NCBI GenBank assembly: GCA_902580855.1
Contig: CACHMF010000006.1
Location: forward strand, 1-53,887
From: an uncultured Bacteroidota bacterium
GTDB lineage: Bacteria; Bacteroidota; Bacteroidia; Flavobacteriales; UBA7312
DNA length: 53,887 nucleotides
Reading direction: 5' to 3'
Shown: positions 9,188 to 18,680 of the stretch, in pieces
Position numbering within the stretch: position 1 is the stretch's first letter
Layout of the letters: each line of letters begins with the position of its first letter
Translations under genes and position numbers: made by a program
The notes under the pieces: generated by a model
Seen by the model: the letters and a program-made list of their open reading frames with translations, nothing else
The model's database searches: none
Told to the model about the DNA's origin: nothing

Positions 9188-9913
9188 ATGAAGTTAAGAG
9201 CGGAAAATATGATTAAGAAATACCGATCGCGTATTGTAGTAAAGGGCGTTTCTTTAGAAGTAAAACAAGGAGAGATTGTGGGTTTGTTAGGCCCTAATGG
9301 AGCAGGTAAAACCACCTCTTTTTATATGATTGTCGGCTTAATAAAGCCTAATGGAGGAAAGGTATTTTTAGATACACAAGACATTACGGATTTACCCATG
9401 TATAAGCGTGCACAGATGGGAGTGGGCTATTTGGCGCAAGAAGCATCCGTTTTTCGTAAGCTGAGTGTAGAGGATAATATTTTGGCGGTATTGGAAATGA
9501 CCGATTTATCTAAAGAAGCACAAACTAATAAGCTAGAAGCTCTTTTGGATGAGTTTGGTTTGCAGCATATCCGTAAGAGTAGAGGTGATTTACTTTCTGG
9601 TGGTGAGCGTAGAAGAACTGAAATTGCACGTGCTTTGGCTACTGATCCTATGTTTATTTTGTTGGATGAGCCCTTTGCAGGTGTAGACCCGATTGCGGTT
9701 GAAGATATACAACAGATTGTAGCTCACTTGAAAGAAAAGAACATCGGTATTTTAATTACTGACCACAATGTCCACGAAACCTTAAGTATTACCGATCGCG
9801 CTTACCTTTTATTTGAAGGAAATATATTAAAAGCTGGAACAGCAGAAGAATTAGCTGCTGATGAACAGGTGCGTAGGCTATACCTGGGTAAAAAATTCGA
9901 GTTGAGGAAGTAG
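9188..9913 (+). CDS. lptB: LPS export ABC transporter ATP-binding protein LptB
   Basis: The ATPase that powers extraction of lipopolysaccharide from the inner membrane with LptFG. Walker [10 protein letters not shown] sits at about residues 36-44, followed by the Q-loop [16 protein letters not shown], the signature [16 protein letters not shown], Walker [16 protein letters not shown] and the switch His in [11 protein letters not shown]. The QEASVFRKL segment and the DPIAVEDIQ stretch after Walker B distinguish LptB from amino-acid transporter ATPases. It is the last gene of the kdsD-tatC-lptB operon and is followed by a clear terminator. Confidence 0.95.
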   Translation: MKLRAENMIKKYRSRIVVKGVSLEVKQGEIVGLLGPNGAGKTTSFYMIVGLIKPNGGKVFLDTQDITDLPMYKRAQMGVGYLAQEASVFRKLSVEDNILAVLEMTDLSKEAQTNKLEALLDEFGLQHIRKSRGDLLSGGERRRTEIARALATDPMFILLDEPFAGVDPIAVEDIQQIVAHLKEKNIGILITDHNVHETLSITDRAYLLFEGNILKAGTAEELAADEQVRRLYLGKKFELRK

Positions 9914-9938
9914 TAATTTATTAATTAATACAAAACAC

Positions 9939-9967
9939 AAAGCCCCACTTTTCAGCAGGGCTTTTTT
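9939..9967 (+). terminator. Rho-independent terminator after lptB
   Basis: Seven-base perfect stem AAAGCCC/GGGCTTT (9939-9945 with 9958-9964), a 12-base loop, then a run of T. It ends the kdsD-tatC-lptB transcript and separates it from the convergent purS-pssA pair. Confidence 0.8.
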
Positions 9968-9986
9968 ATATTTAATGTGTTTTTAT

Positions 9987-10241
9987 TTATTCAGCAGCTG
10001 AGATAGTAAATTCGTATCCTTCCATAATTTGGTTGCATAACAATTGTTGGCAAGCGCTTTCTACTTTATTTCTAGCATCGGCTTCATCATCAGCTTCTAA
10101 CTCTAACGTGATATGTTTTCCGATGCGTACATTGGTGATTTCAGATAAACCTATATTGCTCATACTTGCGCCAACTGCTTTACCTTGTGGGTCTAGCAAT
10201 GCTTTTAGTGGCATTACATCAATCTCTGCTATAAATTTCAT
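9987..10241 (-). CDS. purS: Phosphoribosylformylglycinamidine synthase, PurS subunit
   Basis: A small subunit (84 residues) that bridges PurL and PurQ in the purine pathway enzyme making FGAM. The N-terminal strand FIAEIDVMPLKALLDPQGKA and the following IGLSEITNVRIGKHITLEL are typical. The start overlaps the pssA stop by ATGA, so it is translated with pssA although the functions are unrelated. PurL and PurQ are not in the window. It lies convergent to lptB with the terminator between them. Confidence 0.9.
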   Translation of the reverse strand: MKFIAEIDVMPLKALLDPQGKAVGASMSNIGLSEITNVRIGKHITLELEADDEADARNKVESACQQLLCNQIMEGYEFTISAAE

Positions 10242-10972
10242 TTGCTTTTATTTTTTTTGGATAAAATCAGATACAAAAGTAGTATAATTGGCACAGCTAC
10301 AAAGCGGAAAACACATAATAATATAACACTACTGATGATTAGTATGTAACGCACTTTATTTTCTTCCCAAGAAAGGTTTTTAAACTTAATTGATAATAGT
10401 GGGATTTCCGCTATTAATAGGTAACTCATTACTATACACAAGCTTGCTAAAACTGTTTTTTGTGCTAAAAAAGTGCTTATCCATATTGTAGGCTGAAAGT
10501 GCATTATAATTGGAATAGAAATAAAAAAGAGTGCATTAGCTGGAGTAGGCAAACCTATAAAACCATCTATTTGGCGAGTATCAATGTTAAATTTAGCTAA
10601 ACGTAATGCCGAAAACAAAGGAATAAGTAAAGCGGTGTATGCCCAGTAATTATGACAGTAAACGTTGATTTCAGGCCATTCAGCAAAAGGGTTAAAATAG
10701 CTTTTGTCTTCTATCCAAAAGAATAACTGAAAAACAATGAAAGCAGGTGCTACTCCAAAAGTAATGAGGTCTGCTAAGCTATCTAATTGTTTGCCTAACT
10801 CACCACTTATGTTTAACAATCGAGCTAACATACCATCAAAAAAATCGAGAAAAGCTCCCAACAGAATAAAGCCTCCTGCTATGTTTAGGTGACCGCCTAC
10901 TGCAAATAAAATAGCGAGTAATCCGCAAAATAAGTTGCCTAAAGTAAAGAGGTTGGGGATGTGTTTCAGCAT
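10238..10972 (-). CDS. pssA: CDP-diacylglycerol-serine O-phosphatidyltransferase
   Basis: Inner-membrane enzyme that makes phosphatidylserine, the precursor of phosphatidylethanolamine. The CDP-alcohol phosphatidyltransferase motif is intact: LGAFLDFFDGMLARLLNISG, then GKQLDSLADLITFGVAP (pattern D-G-x2-A-R-x8-G-x3-D-x3-D). About seven membrane segments follow. The start is placed at 10972 (MLKHIPNLFTLGNLFCG), the usual N-terminus. An upstream Met would extend the protein into the divergent lnt gene. Confidence 0.93.
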   Translation of the reverse strand: MLKHIPNLFTLGNLFCGLLAILFAVGGHLNIAGGFILLGAFLDFFDGMLARLLNISGELGKQLDSLADLITFGVAPAFIVFQLFFWIEDKSYFNPFAEWPEINVYCHNYWAYTALLIPLFSALRLAKFNIDTRQIDGFIGLPTPANALFFISIPIIMHFQPTIWISTFLAQKTVLASLCIVMSYLLIAEIPLLSIKFKNLSWEENKVRYILIISSVILLCVFRFVAVPIILLLYLILSKKNKSK

Positions 10973-11007
10973 AATTATGCGATATTTGTCATGCAATAAT
11001 ACAAAAG

Positions 11008-12534
11008 ATGTTTCGTACAATATCATTAGCTCTATTTTCTGGATTGCTTCTCTCGGTTGCTTGGCCTGTAGAGGGTTTTCCTTTTATACTTTTTCTTGCT
11101 TTTGTACCATTATTACTGTTAGAAAATGAGTTGAAAAAACGTAAATCAGTTTTTGCACATACCTTTTTAGCTTTCATCGTGTGGAATATATTAACTACAT
11201 TTTGGATAGTACATGCTTCGTGGTTTGGAGTGATGATGGCGGTACTCATCAATTCTTTGTTGATGGCTTCTGCTTTTACACTCTTCTCATGGATTAAAAG
11301 CCGATTGGGAATTAAAAGAGGTTGGTGGGCTTTTGTTTGCGTTTGGCTTTCATTCGAGTACCTTCATTTTAATTGGGATTTGTCATGGCCGTGGCTTACT
11401 TTAGGAAATGGTTTTGCAGCATATCCCTCTTTTGTACAATGGTACGAATATACAGGTGTGTTGGGTGGATCATTATGGATTTTGATAGCCAATGTCTTGG
11501 CTTATCGTTTTTGGTTCAGCAGAAAATTTGTGGGCTTGACATTATGGGTGTTAATTCCTTTGGTGATTTCCTTTTTAATAAAACCAACATTAAGTGAAAC
11601 AGATAATGTAAATGTAGTGGTAGTGCAACCCAATATTGACCCTTATGGTGAAAAGTTTGGAGGTTTAACGGCAGATGAGCAATTGGAAAAACTACTGACA
11701 TTAGCCAACGAAAAAGTAGATAAAACTACCGACTATTTAATTGGTCCGGAAACTGCTTTGACAGGTGGATTATGGGAGAATAATTTGGAGCAATCATCTT
11801 TGATAAAGCGTTTGCAAAACTATTTACAGGAATACCCACAACTGAAAATTATTGTTGGAGCATCTACTTACAAGCTCTTTGAGGAGGGGGAGGTATTGTC
11901 TGAAACAGTTCGTTACCATAAAGGTGCTAATCGTTATTATGATGCATACAATACCGCTTTGCAGTTGGATACGTCTGGCGTGCAGCTATATCATAAATCC
12001 AAATTAGTCCAAGGTGTAGAGATGATGCCTTTTGCGCCTATTCTCAAACATTTCAAATGGCTTACTATTAATTTAGGAGGGGTGTCGGGTAGTTTAGGTA
12101 GTCAATCAGAGCGAACTGTGTTTCGTTCCAATCAAGGACAAGTTGCGCCTATCATTTGTTACGAATCTATTTATGGTGAGTATGTGTTGGATTATGTACG
12201 ATCTGGTGCCGACTTACTAAGTATCATTACTAATGATGGTTGGTGGAAAGACACACCAGGTTATCGTCAACATTTAACATATTCCAGTTTGCGCGCAATA
12301 GAAACTCGTAGAGCCATTGCCCGTTCGGCTAATACAGGCACTTCTGCTTTTGTAGATGTTTTAGGAAATATTACACAACCAACTTCTTTTTGGCAGCCTG
12401 CAGTTATTCAACAAGAGCTTCCTTTGTATAAAGGTATTACTTTTTATACTATTTACGGAAACTTTATAGGAAGACTAGCAGCTTTTGTCGCAGCAATCCT
12501 TTTATTTTACGGGGTCGCAAAAAGAAAACTGTAA
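11008..12534 (+). CDS. lnt: Apolipoprotein N-acyltransferase
   Basis: Adds the third acyl chain to the N-terminal Cys of lipoproteins at the inner membrane. Six to seven N-terminal membrane segments are followed by a periplasmic nitrilase-like domain. The catalytic Glu is in LIGPETAL (about residue 248), Lys in YHKSKLVQGVEMMP (about 333) and Cys in APIICYESIYGEYV. TNDGWW and YSSLRAIETRRAIARSANTG complete the family pattern. Its 508 residues are normal. The abundance of lipoproteins in the second half of the window fits its role. It is divergent from pssA with a 35-base gap. Confidence 0.94.
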   Translation: MFRTISLALFSGLLLSVAWPVEGFPFILFLAFVPLLLLENELKKRKSVFAHTFLAFIVWNILTTFWIVHASWFGVMMAVLINSLLMASAFTLFSWIKSRLGIKRGWWAFVCVWLSFEYLHFNWDLSWPWLTLGNGFAAYPSFVQWYEYTGVLGGSLWILIANVLAYRFWFSRKFVGLTLWVLIPLVISFLIKPTLSETDNVNVVVVQPNIDPYGEKFGGLTADEQLEKLLTLANEKVDKTTDYLIGPETALTGGLWENNLEQSSLIKRLQNYLQEYPQLKIIVGASTYKLFEEGEVLSETVRYHKGANRYYDAYNTALQLDTSGVQLYHKSKLVQGVEMMPFAPILKHFKWLTINLGGVSGSLGSQSERTVFRSNQGQVAPIICYESIYGEYVLDYVRSGADLLSIITNDGWWKDTPGYRQHLTYSSLRAIETRRAIARSANTGTSAFVDVLGNITQPTSFWQPAVIQQELPLYKGITFYTIYGNFIGRLAAFVAAILLFYGVAKRKL

Positions 12535-12583
12535 TAAAACCACCAAAGCTGATTTCTGTTTTAAAAATTCAATTCAATTAAAA

Positions 12584-12904
12584 CTACTCGGATTGATCAT
12601 AAAATATTAATTCAAACAATTCTGTTTGTGTAGTTTCGTCCCAGTACCATATAGTGTCAACAGCAACAGCAGCTATTGAATCAATGCATTCTGATTTTAA
12701 ATCTCCGATTACATTGTATCCTTTTGATAGTTCAGCGGATTCAATATTGTAACCTTTTAATAGTTCAGCGGATTCAATAGTATAGCCATATGTTGTCTTA
12801 TTTTCAATAGCAGTAAAGCCATCACCGGTATCGGTGTACATAAAAGCGAAGGCAATTGCAGCTACAATTAGTAGGATACTTAATGGTTTTTCGATTTGGT
12901 CCAT
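12584..12904 (-). CDS. Hypothetical membrane-anchored protein with internal 11-residue repeats
   Basis: Not recognised. About 106 residues starting at the Met of MDQIEKPLSILLIVAAIAFA, with a single N-terminal membrane segment and a soluble remainder. Residues near 40-65 contain the repeat GYTIESAELLK, GYNIESAELSK, then GYNVIG, encoded by a 33-base tandem duplication. The longer form starting at 12931 would add MHLNKLILI. It is convergent with lnt and divergent from pabB. Expression is uncertain because no clear promoter is visible. Confidence 0.45.
   Translation of the reverse strand: MDQIEKPLSILLIVAAIAFAFMYTDTGDGFTAIENKTTYGYTIESAELLKGYNIESAELSKGYNVIGDLKSECIDSIAAVAVDTIWYWDETTQTELFELIFYDQSE
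12713..12778 (-). repeat. 33-base tandem duplication inside a small gene
   Basis: Two adjacent 33-base units (12713-12745 and 12746-12778) differ at only a few positions and keep the reading frame, giving two 11-residue repeats and the start of a third. Confidence 0.8.
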
Positions 12905-13000
12905 AATTAATATAAGTTTGTTTAAGTGCAATTTAGTAAATATTTTGAAATGAGTGTTTTAGCACTTTGTTTTGGTCTATTTCTCTCTAGCAATTATAAC

Positions 13001-13008
13001 TACCTTTG
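13001..13008 (+). promoter_or_regulatory. -7 promoter box directly before pabB
   Basis: TACCTTTG matches TAnnTTTG and ends six bases before the ATG at 13015. The TTTG copies at 12966 and 12971 are 26 or more bases upstream of the box. The mRNA would start close to the initiation codon. Confidence 0.55.
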
Positions 13009-13014
13009 TGGAAA

Positions 13015-14310
13015 ATGCGATTAACTGCAACATATCAATTGAGTAATGTAGAACACTTTAAGAACCAAGCGTGTGCATGGGCTAGTCAGTTTGAGCAAGC
13101 TGCTGTGCTTACAGGAAATACAGAGCCTTCTCAAGGTAAGTATTTGGCATATGATATGCTTTTAGGTGTAGATGCTTTATCAGAAATTATTCCAACAACT
13201 CAATCATTTGATACACTTGAAAAATATCAGCAAAAAGTACAGGATTGGTTGTTTGGTTATTTGTCTTACGATTTAAAAAATGAGTTAGAAGATTTAAGTT
13301 CTAGTAATTCCGATAGATTGCAATTTCCTCAAATGCATTTTTTCCAACCTAAATGGGTGATTGTAGTAAAAGGAAATACTGTGCAAATCCATTTTCCAGA
13401 TAGCTTAGATCGTAAAGAAATGCACCAGTTGTTTGGAGAAATAATGCAATATCAAACCAGAGATTGCAATAATCATATCCAAAAGCTGGAAGCCAAACTA
13501 ACGAAAGAAGATTATTTGCAAGCTGTAGAAAAATTACAAGTTCATATTCAAAGGGGTGATATTTATGAAATTAACTTTTGTCAAGAGTATTTTGCAGAAG
13601 ATACCACATTGAACCCTGTTACTATATTCAATGACTTATATGCTATTTCGGAACCACCTTTTGCTTGTTATTATCGTTATAAAGATTGTCATTTGATGAG
13701 TGCTAGTCCCGAACGATTTTTGAAAAAAGAAGGGGGAAAACTTATCTCACAACCCATTAAAGGAACTCGAAAAAGAGGGGGTAATATAGTAGAAGATAAT
13801 CAGTTAAAAAAAGAGTTGCTGAACTGTCCGAAAGAGCGTAGTGAGAATGTGATGATTGTAGATTTGGTGCGCAATGATTTGTCCAGAACTGCCTCTAAAG
13901 GGTCTGTGCAGGTAGAGGAGTTGTTTGGGATTTATTCCTTTCAGCAAGTGCATCAAATGATTTCGACCATCACCTCTAACTTAAAAGAAGGAGTGAGTGG
14001 TGTGGAAGCTATTCGTTGTGCATTTCCGATGGGTAGCATGACAGGCGCTCCTAAAATTCGTGCTATGGAATTGATAGAGGAGTATGAAAGCACCAAAAGA
14101 GGTTTGTATTCTGGTTCAGTAGGATATTTTACACCTCAAGGGGATTTTGATTTCAATGTGGTTATTCGCTCCATTTTGTACAATGCAAAAAATAAATATG
14201 CTTCTTTCATGGTGGGAGGCGCCATTACAGCGAAAGCCGTTCCAGCGCAAGAGTATGAGGAATGTTTGGTAAAAGCAAAAGCAATGTTTGAAGTGCTAGG
14301 GGATGCTTGA
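13015..14310 (+). CDS. pabB: Aminodeoxychorismate synthase component I (PabB-like, chorismate-binding)
   Basis: Chorismate-utilising enzyme that makes 4-amino-4-deoxychorismate for folate. Family motifs run in order: EINFCQEYF, SASPERFLKKEGGKLISQPI, KGTRKRGG, MIVDLVRNDLSRTA, then GSMTGAPKIRAMELIEEYE and FMVGGAITAKAVPAQEYEE. The start is taken as the ATG at 13015, not the TTG at 13006 that lies inside the promoter box. The length (431 residues) is shorter than TrpE, and there are no Trp genes nearby, which favours PabB. It overlaps tilS by eight bases and begins a five-gene operon. Confidence 0.85.
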   Translation: MRLTATYQLSNVEHFKNQACAWASQFEQAAVLTGNTEPSQGKYLAYDMLLGVDALSEIIPTTQSFDTLEKYQQKVQDWLFGYLSYDLKNELEDLSSSNSDRLQFPQMHFFQPKWVIVVKGNTVQIHFPDSLDRKEMHQLFGEIMQYQTRDCNNHIQKLEAKLTKEDYLQAVEKLQVHIQRGDIYEINFCQEYFAEDTTLNPVTIFNDLYAISEPPFACYYRYKDCHLMSASPERFLKKEGGKLISQPIKGTRKRGGNIVEDNQLKKELLNCPKERSENVMIVDLVRNDLSRTASKGSVQVEELFGIYSFQQVHQMISTITSNLKEGVSGVEAIRCAFPMGSMTGAPKIRAMELIEEYESTKRGLYSGSVGYFTPQGDFDFNVVIRSILYNAKNKYASFMVGGAITAKAVPAQEYEECLVKAKAMFEVLGDA

Positions 14311-15616
14311 TAAACTTCAACAACATATTAATAAACATAACTTGTTAGAGCCTAACGACCGATTGTTGTTGACTGTTAGTGGAGGGAAAGATAGCGTGTG
14401 TATGTTGCACCTTTTTGCACAATTAGATTATCCTTTAGCGATTGCGCATTGTAACTTTTCTTTGCGCGGTGATGATAGCGATGAAGATGAAAATTTTGTT
14501 AAGGGTTTAGCAAATCAATATGGGTTATCTTTTTTTAGCAAGCGTTTTGAAACCAAAAAATATGCACAAGAAAAAGGTGTTTCTACACAGATGGCAGCGC
14601 GTGATTTACGCTATTCCTGGTTTCAAGAACTGGGTTTTGATAAGATTGCTACAGCGCATCATCAAGATGATCATATTGAAACGCTTTTGCTGAAGAAAAG
14701 TCGAAAAGCAAGTTTGGAAGGGCTTTGCGGAATTCCAGTAAAAAATGGAAACATCATCCGGCCTTTATTATGTTTTCCTGCTCAAGAAATTGAGTCTCAC
14801 CTATTGCAAAACAAATGGGGGTGGCGAGAAGATGTTTCCAATGCTTCCACCGATTATCAGCGTAATGAAATTCGTTTGTTGCAATTGCCAAGCATGGAAA
14901 AGGAAAATCCAAATATTCGTAAAGAGTTGTTGCAAGAAATTACGATCAATCAGCAAAAATACGCAGCGATTCAGGAAGAGGTGAAGCGATTATTCCCCTT
15001 CGTTTGGAAAAAGAGTGATGCACATCAAGAACTGTACTTAAAGGAATTATTGAGTCATTCTCAGAAAAAGGAGTTGATGTATGAGTTGTTGAAAGAGTAT
15101 GGTCCGCTTCCATGGCAAGATGTATTTGCTTTAATGGAAGCCGAAAGTGGAAAGGAAATTCGTAATCAGTACTATCGTTTAATCAAAAACAGAGATTCTC
15201 TTTTGCTTGTTGCTAATAAAATTCAAAAGCAAGCATCTGTACAAATTGATAAAAGTATTTGTGCTATAGAGCTTCCAATCCCCTTATCCTTTTCTGTGCT
15301 GAATAGAAGTGATGTAATGAATCTCTCAGATGCTTCTATGGCTTTTATTGACTTTAGTAAACTTTTCTTTCCGTTGACATTAAGAAAGTGGAAGCAAGGA
15401 GATGTATTTGTTCCTTTAGGAATGCAAGGACGTAAGAAAGTGAGTGATTTTATGGTGGATGAAAAGCTGTCTATCTTTGAGAAAGAAAACACTTGGGTTT
15501 TGTGTTCTAACGATGATATTGTATGGGTAGTAGGGCATCGATTGGATGATAGATACAAACTTGTAGCACAGACGGAAAAAGTATATCTTGTCCAACCTTT
15601 GAAAACAACTAAATGA
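14303..15616 (+). CDS. tilS: tRNA(Ile)-lysidine synthase
   Basis: Modifies C34 of the CAU-anticodon tRNA-Ile to lysidine so that AUA is read as isoleucine; essential in most bacteria. The PP-loop ATPase motif LTVSGGKDSVCML is at about residues 23-35. It is followed by LAIAHCNFSLRGDDSDEDE, KIATAHHQDDHIETLLL and a GLCGIP block. The C-terminal region (about 340-437) is the TilS substrate-binding domain, with LRKWKQGDVFVPLGM and GRKKVSDFMVDEKL. It overlaps pabB by eight bases and the next gene by ATGA. Confidence 0.95.
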   Translation: MLDKLQQHINKHNLLEPNDRLLLTVSGGKDSVCMLHLFAQLDYPLAIAHCNFSLRGDDSDEDENFVKGLANQYGLSFFSKRFETKKYAQEKGVSTQMAARDLRYSWFQELGFDKIATAHHQDDHIETLLLKKSRKASLEGLCGIPVKNGNIIRPLLCFPAQEIESHLLQNKWGWREDVSNASTDYQRNEIRLLQLPSMEKENPNIRKELLQEITINQQKYAAIQEEVKRLFPFVWKKSDAHQELYLKELLSHSQKKELMYELLKEYGPLPWQDVFALMEAESGKEIRNQYYRLIKNRDSLLLVANKIQKQASVQIDKSICAIELPIPLSFSVLNRSDVMNLSDASMAFIDFSKLFFPLTLRKWKQGDVFVPLGMQGRKKVSDFMVDEKLSIFEKENTWVLCSNDDIVWVVGHRLDDRYKLVAQTEKVYLVQPLKTTK

Positions 15617-16095
15617 GTGAGGAAATAAAGTTTGAAGAGAAGCAGTATTTAGGGTACAATAAATTGTCCTTTTTACGCAGAATGGTTTTGGCTTTGTTCT
15701 GTTTTTTCGCCTACTATTGGTCGGAAGAGCAAAATAAATCAGGTGACCTTTTCTTCATTATGGGGATAGCTATTATTGTGATTTCAGCCCTTTTAGTCTT
15801 GGTGCTTCATTTTCATACACAGGTGCAAAATGGCAGTATTACACTAGATGGATTATGGACTGCTCGAAAAGTAAAAATAGATTTAAACTCTATTGAACAA
15901 GTAAGAAAAGCGGAATATAGCCGTTTCTTCTTTAACAAATCCGTGTATAATTTGCACCGCAAAGGCACAATCCGCTTTTTTACAAGAGGAACGGAATGTG
16001 TTGAATTGGTAGATAAAGATGGTTTGGTTTATCTGATTGGAAGTCAAAAAGCAGATGAATTAACTAAAGTATTAGAAAACGAAATAAAGGAATGA
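15613..16095 (+). CDS. Hypothetical two-TM membrane protein
   Basis: Not assigned to a named family. The protein has 160 residues with two hydrophobic segments (about residues 22-40 and 47-67) followed by a soluble, PH-like beta-rich tail. WTARKVKIDLNSIEQVRKAE and FTRGTECVELVDKDG resemble membrane-associated bPH-type domains, but this is only an impression. ATGA overlaps on both sides place it between tilS and dsbD in one operon. Nothing points to a specific role. Confidence 0.7.
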   Translation: MSEEIKFEEKQYLGYNKLSFLRRMVLALFCFFAYYWSEEQNKSGDLFFIMGIAIIVISALLVLVLHFHTQVQNGSITLDGLWTARKVKIDLNSIEQVRKAEYSRFFFNKSVYNLHRKGTIRFFTRGTECVELVDKDGLVYLIGSQKADELTKVLENEIKE

Positions 16096-18029
16096 AGAAG
16101 TTATTAAGCGTATGGGTATTGTTGCTAGCTTTTTTTACAGTTAGCGCTCAGTTTTATAACCCGGTAAGTTGGAAGTTTTCGCAAGAAAACATTGGTGGTG
16201 ATGAGTTAGAGTTAACCTTTACTGCAATTATTGAAGGAGAGTGGTATATGTATTCTCAGCATATTTCGGATGATGGTCCTGTGCCAACTACGTTTACTTT
16301 TTTCAATGGGGAAGGAATTGAAGTATTGACAGATGTTTTAGAGCCAGAACCAGTCGAGGAGTTTGATCCGAATTTTGACATGGTGCTGAAGTACTTCAAG
16401 AAGGAAGTGTCATTTACACAGCGTATTAAATCGGTAACAGATTCAGCTTACACATTAAATGGAGAGGTCATGTTTATGACTTGCGATCCTAAACAATGTT
16501 TGCCTCCAGAGTATGTGGAGTTTGCTTTTGATATCCCCGTTGCTACAGGAGAGATTAAAGCTTCAGATGATGCTTCTGCTGCTTCTACAAAGGGTATGTG
16601 GGGGATATTTTTCATTGCCTTTTTAAGTGGTTTTGCAGCATTGCTAACACCTTGTGTTTTTCCAATGATTCCGATGACAGTAAGCTACTTCACAAAGCAG
16701 AGTGAGAACAAAGCGAAAGGAGTAACCAATGCTATTATTTATGGTATCTCTATCATTATCATTTATGTAGCTTTAGGAGTTGGAGTATCGGCTGTATTTG
16801 GTGCGGATGCTTTAAACAATATGGCAACCAATGTATATTTTAATATTGCATTCTTCCTACTGTTAATAGTGTTTGCAGCTTCATTCTTAGGAGCATTCGA
16901 TTTGACTTTACCAAGCTCTTGGATTAACAAGGCTGATAAAGCTTCGGATAGGGGAGGATTGATTGGGATTTTCTTCATGGCTTTCACTTTGGCTTTGGTG
17001 TCATTCTCTTGTACGGGTCCTATTGTTGGAACCTTATTGGTAGAGGCTGCTGCCGGTGGAAACTATATGGGTCCAATCATAGGGATGTTAGGTTTCTCAT
17101 TAGCCATTGCTTTACCTTTTGCATTGTTTGCTGCCTTTCCTGGTTGGTTAAATTCAATGCCTAAATCAGGAGGTTGGTTAAACTCTGTAAAAGTAGTTCT
17201 TGGTTTTCTAGAGTTGGCTTTAGCATTCAAATTCTTGTCTAATGCCGACCTAGTAATGCAAACACATCTTTTAGAAAGAGAGTTGTTTATAGCTATTTGG
17301 ATTGTCATTTTTGCTTTGCTAACCATGTATTTATTGGGCTTTATTAAATTAGCTCACGATTCCGATTTACAATATGTTTCTGTAGGTAGATTATTCATGG
17401 CTGTTCTAACGGGTATGTTTACTGTCTATATGATTCCAGGTTTATGGGGTGCTCCTTTAAAAATCATCAATGCATTCCCTCCGCCAATGCATTATAGTGA
17501 ATCTCCACATGGGGTAGGTTATACTTTAGGAGGAGGCTCAGCAACTGTTGAGCATCATGAAGAAGATGGACAACATTTGGGCCCACAAGGAATCATGGTT
17601 TTCCATGATTATGATGCTGGTTTAGAGCATGCAAAAAAAATAGGTAAGCCAGTAATGTTAGATTTTACTGGTTGGGCATGTGTAAACTGTAGAAAGATGG
17701 AAGAGCAAGTGTGGTCTGATTATGAGGTGAAAAGAATGCTAACAGAAGATGTGGTCTTAATTTCTTTATATGTTGATGAGCGCACGAAACTTCCAGAAGA
17801 GGAACAATACGAAACCACCATTGCAGGTAAGAAAAAGAAGGTGAGAACCGTTGGTGATCAATGGATGGTCTTACAAGCCGAGCGTTACAAAACCAATTCT
17901 CAGCCGTATTATGTAGTGATAGATCATGATGAAAATCAGTTAGGAGTTGCTGCAAACTATCAAGATTATGGCAAGGTAGATCTGTTTAAGAATTGGTTAC
18001 AAGATTGCTTAAATGCATTTGATAAATAA
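16092..18029 (+). CDS. dsbD: Thiol:disulfide interchange protein DsbD
   Basis: Carries electrons from cytoplasmic thioredoxin across the inner membrane to periplasmic thiol pathways. A Sec signal peptide ([20 protein letters not shown]) is followed by a DsbD-alpha-like domain with CDPKQCLPP (about residue 135). Then comes a CcdA-like eight-segment membrane part with [16 protein letters not shown] and [12 protein letters not shown], whose two Cys form the membrane redox pair. The C-terminal thioredoxin domain has [18 protein letters not shown]. All three Cys pairs are present and the length is 645. It overlaps the preceding gene by ATGA and the next by TAATG. Confidence 0.94.
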   Translation: MKKLLSVWVLLLAFFTVSAQFYNPVSWKFSQENIGGDELELTFTAIIEGEWYMYSQHISDDGPVPTTFTFFNGEGIEVLTDVLEPEPVEEFDPNFDMVLKYFKKEVSFTQRIKSVTDSAYTLNGEVMFMTCDPKQCLPPEYVEFAFDIPVATGEIKASDDASAASTKGMWGIFFIAFLSGFAALLTPCVFPMIPMTVSYFTKQSENKAKGVTNAIIYGISIIIIYVALGVGVSAVFGADALNNMATNVYFNIAFFLLLIVFAASFLGAFDLTLPSSWINKADKASDRGGLIGIFFMAFTLALVSFSCTGPIVGTLLVEAAAGGNYMGPIIGMLGFSLAIALPFALFAAFPGWLNSMPKSGGWLNSVKVVLGFLELALAFKFLSNADLVMQTHLLERELFIAIWIVIFALLTMYLLGFIKLAHDSDLQYVSVGRLFMAVLTGMFTVYMIPGLWGAPLKIINAFPPPMHYSESPHGVGYTLGGGSATVEHHEEDGQHLGPQGIMVFHDYDAGLEHAKKIGKPVMLDFTGWACVNCRKMEEQVWSDYEVKRMLTEDVVLISLYVDERTKLPEEEQYETTIAGKKKKVRTVGDQWMVLQAERYKTNSQPYYVVIDHDENQLGVAANYQDYGKVDLFKNWLQDCLNAFDK

Positions 18030-18592
18030 TGAATACCCGTCAACATTTAGAAGAAGCGCAGCAGCTGCTGCAAAATTGTTTGCAGAATGATGATTTTATA
18101 TCATCCATTGATGATGCAGCTTCTTTAATGTCTGAAGTCATTCAATCAGGGGGAAAGATTTTAAGCTGCGGTAATGGTGGTTCTATGTGTGATGCGATGC
18201 ATTTTGCAGAAGAAATGACAGGTTGTTTCCGCGAACAAAGACAGGCGCTTCCTGCTATTGCTATAGCCGATCCCTCTCACATCACATGCACTGCTAATGA
18301 TTATGGTTTTGAGGCAATATTCTCTAGATATGTAGAGGCGGTAGGGAAAGAAGGAGATGTGTTGTTTGCTATCAGCACAAGTGGTAATTCTGAAAATATT
18401 ATTCAAGCTGCTAAAGTTGCAAGAGATCAAGGGTTGAAAGTAGTGGCTCTTACAGGAAAGTCTGGAGGAGAGTTGTCAAAAATTGCACATGTAGAAGTGA
18501 GGATTCCACATCAAGGATATGCCGATCGCATTCAAGAAATGCATATTAAGGTCATACATATTTTAATCGATCAAATAGAAAGTCAAAGTTAA
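18029..18592 (+). CDS. gmhA: Sedoheptulose-7-phosphate isomerase
   Basis: Converts sedoheptulose 7-phosphate to D-glycero-manno-heptose 7-phosphate, the first step to the heptose of the LPS core. A single SIS domain in 187 residues carries [20 protein letters not shown], then [15 protein letters not shown] and [15 protein letters not shown]. The C-terminal part ends with [19 protein letters not shown]. The gene shares one base with the dsbD stop and is the last of the pabB-led operon. The other LPS-precursor isomerase in the window, kdsD, is in a separate operon. Confidence 0.92.
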   Translation: MNTRQHLEEAQQLLQNCLQNDDFISSIDDAASLMSEVIQSGGKILSCGNGGSMCDAMHFAEEMTGCFREQRQALPAIAIADPSHITCTANDYGFEAIFSRYVEAVGKEGDVLFAISTSGNSENIIQAAKVARDQGLKVVALTGKSGGELSKIAHVEVRIPHQGYADRIQEMHIKVIHILIDQIESQS

Positions 18593-18680
18593 AGTGTATT
18601 TAACTAGGACATAAAATTTTGTTTTACAGAAAAATAGTAAGATAAGATGAAATTTTAAACATGTGGTAATTTCTTACTTT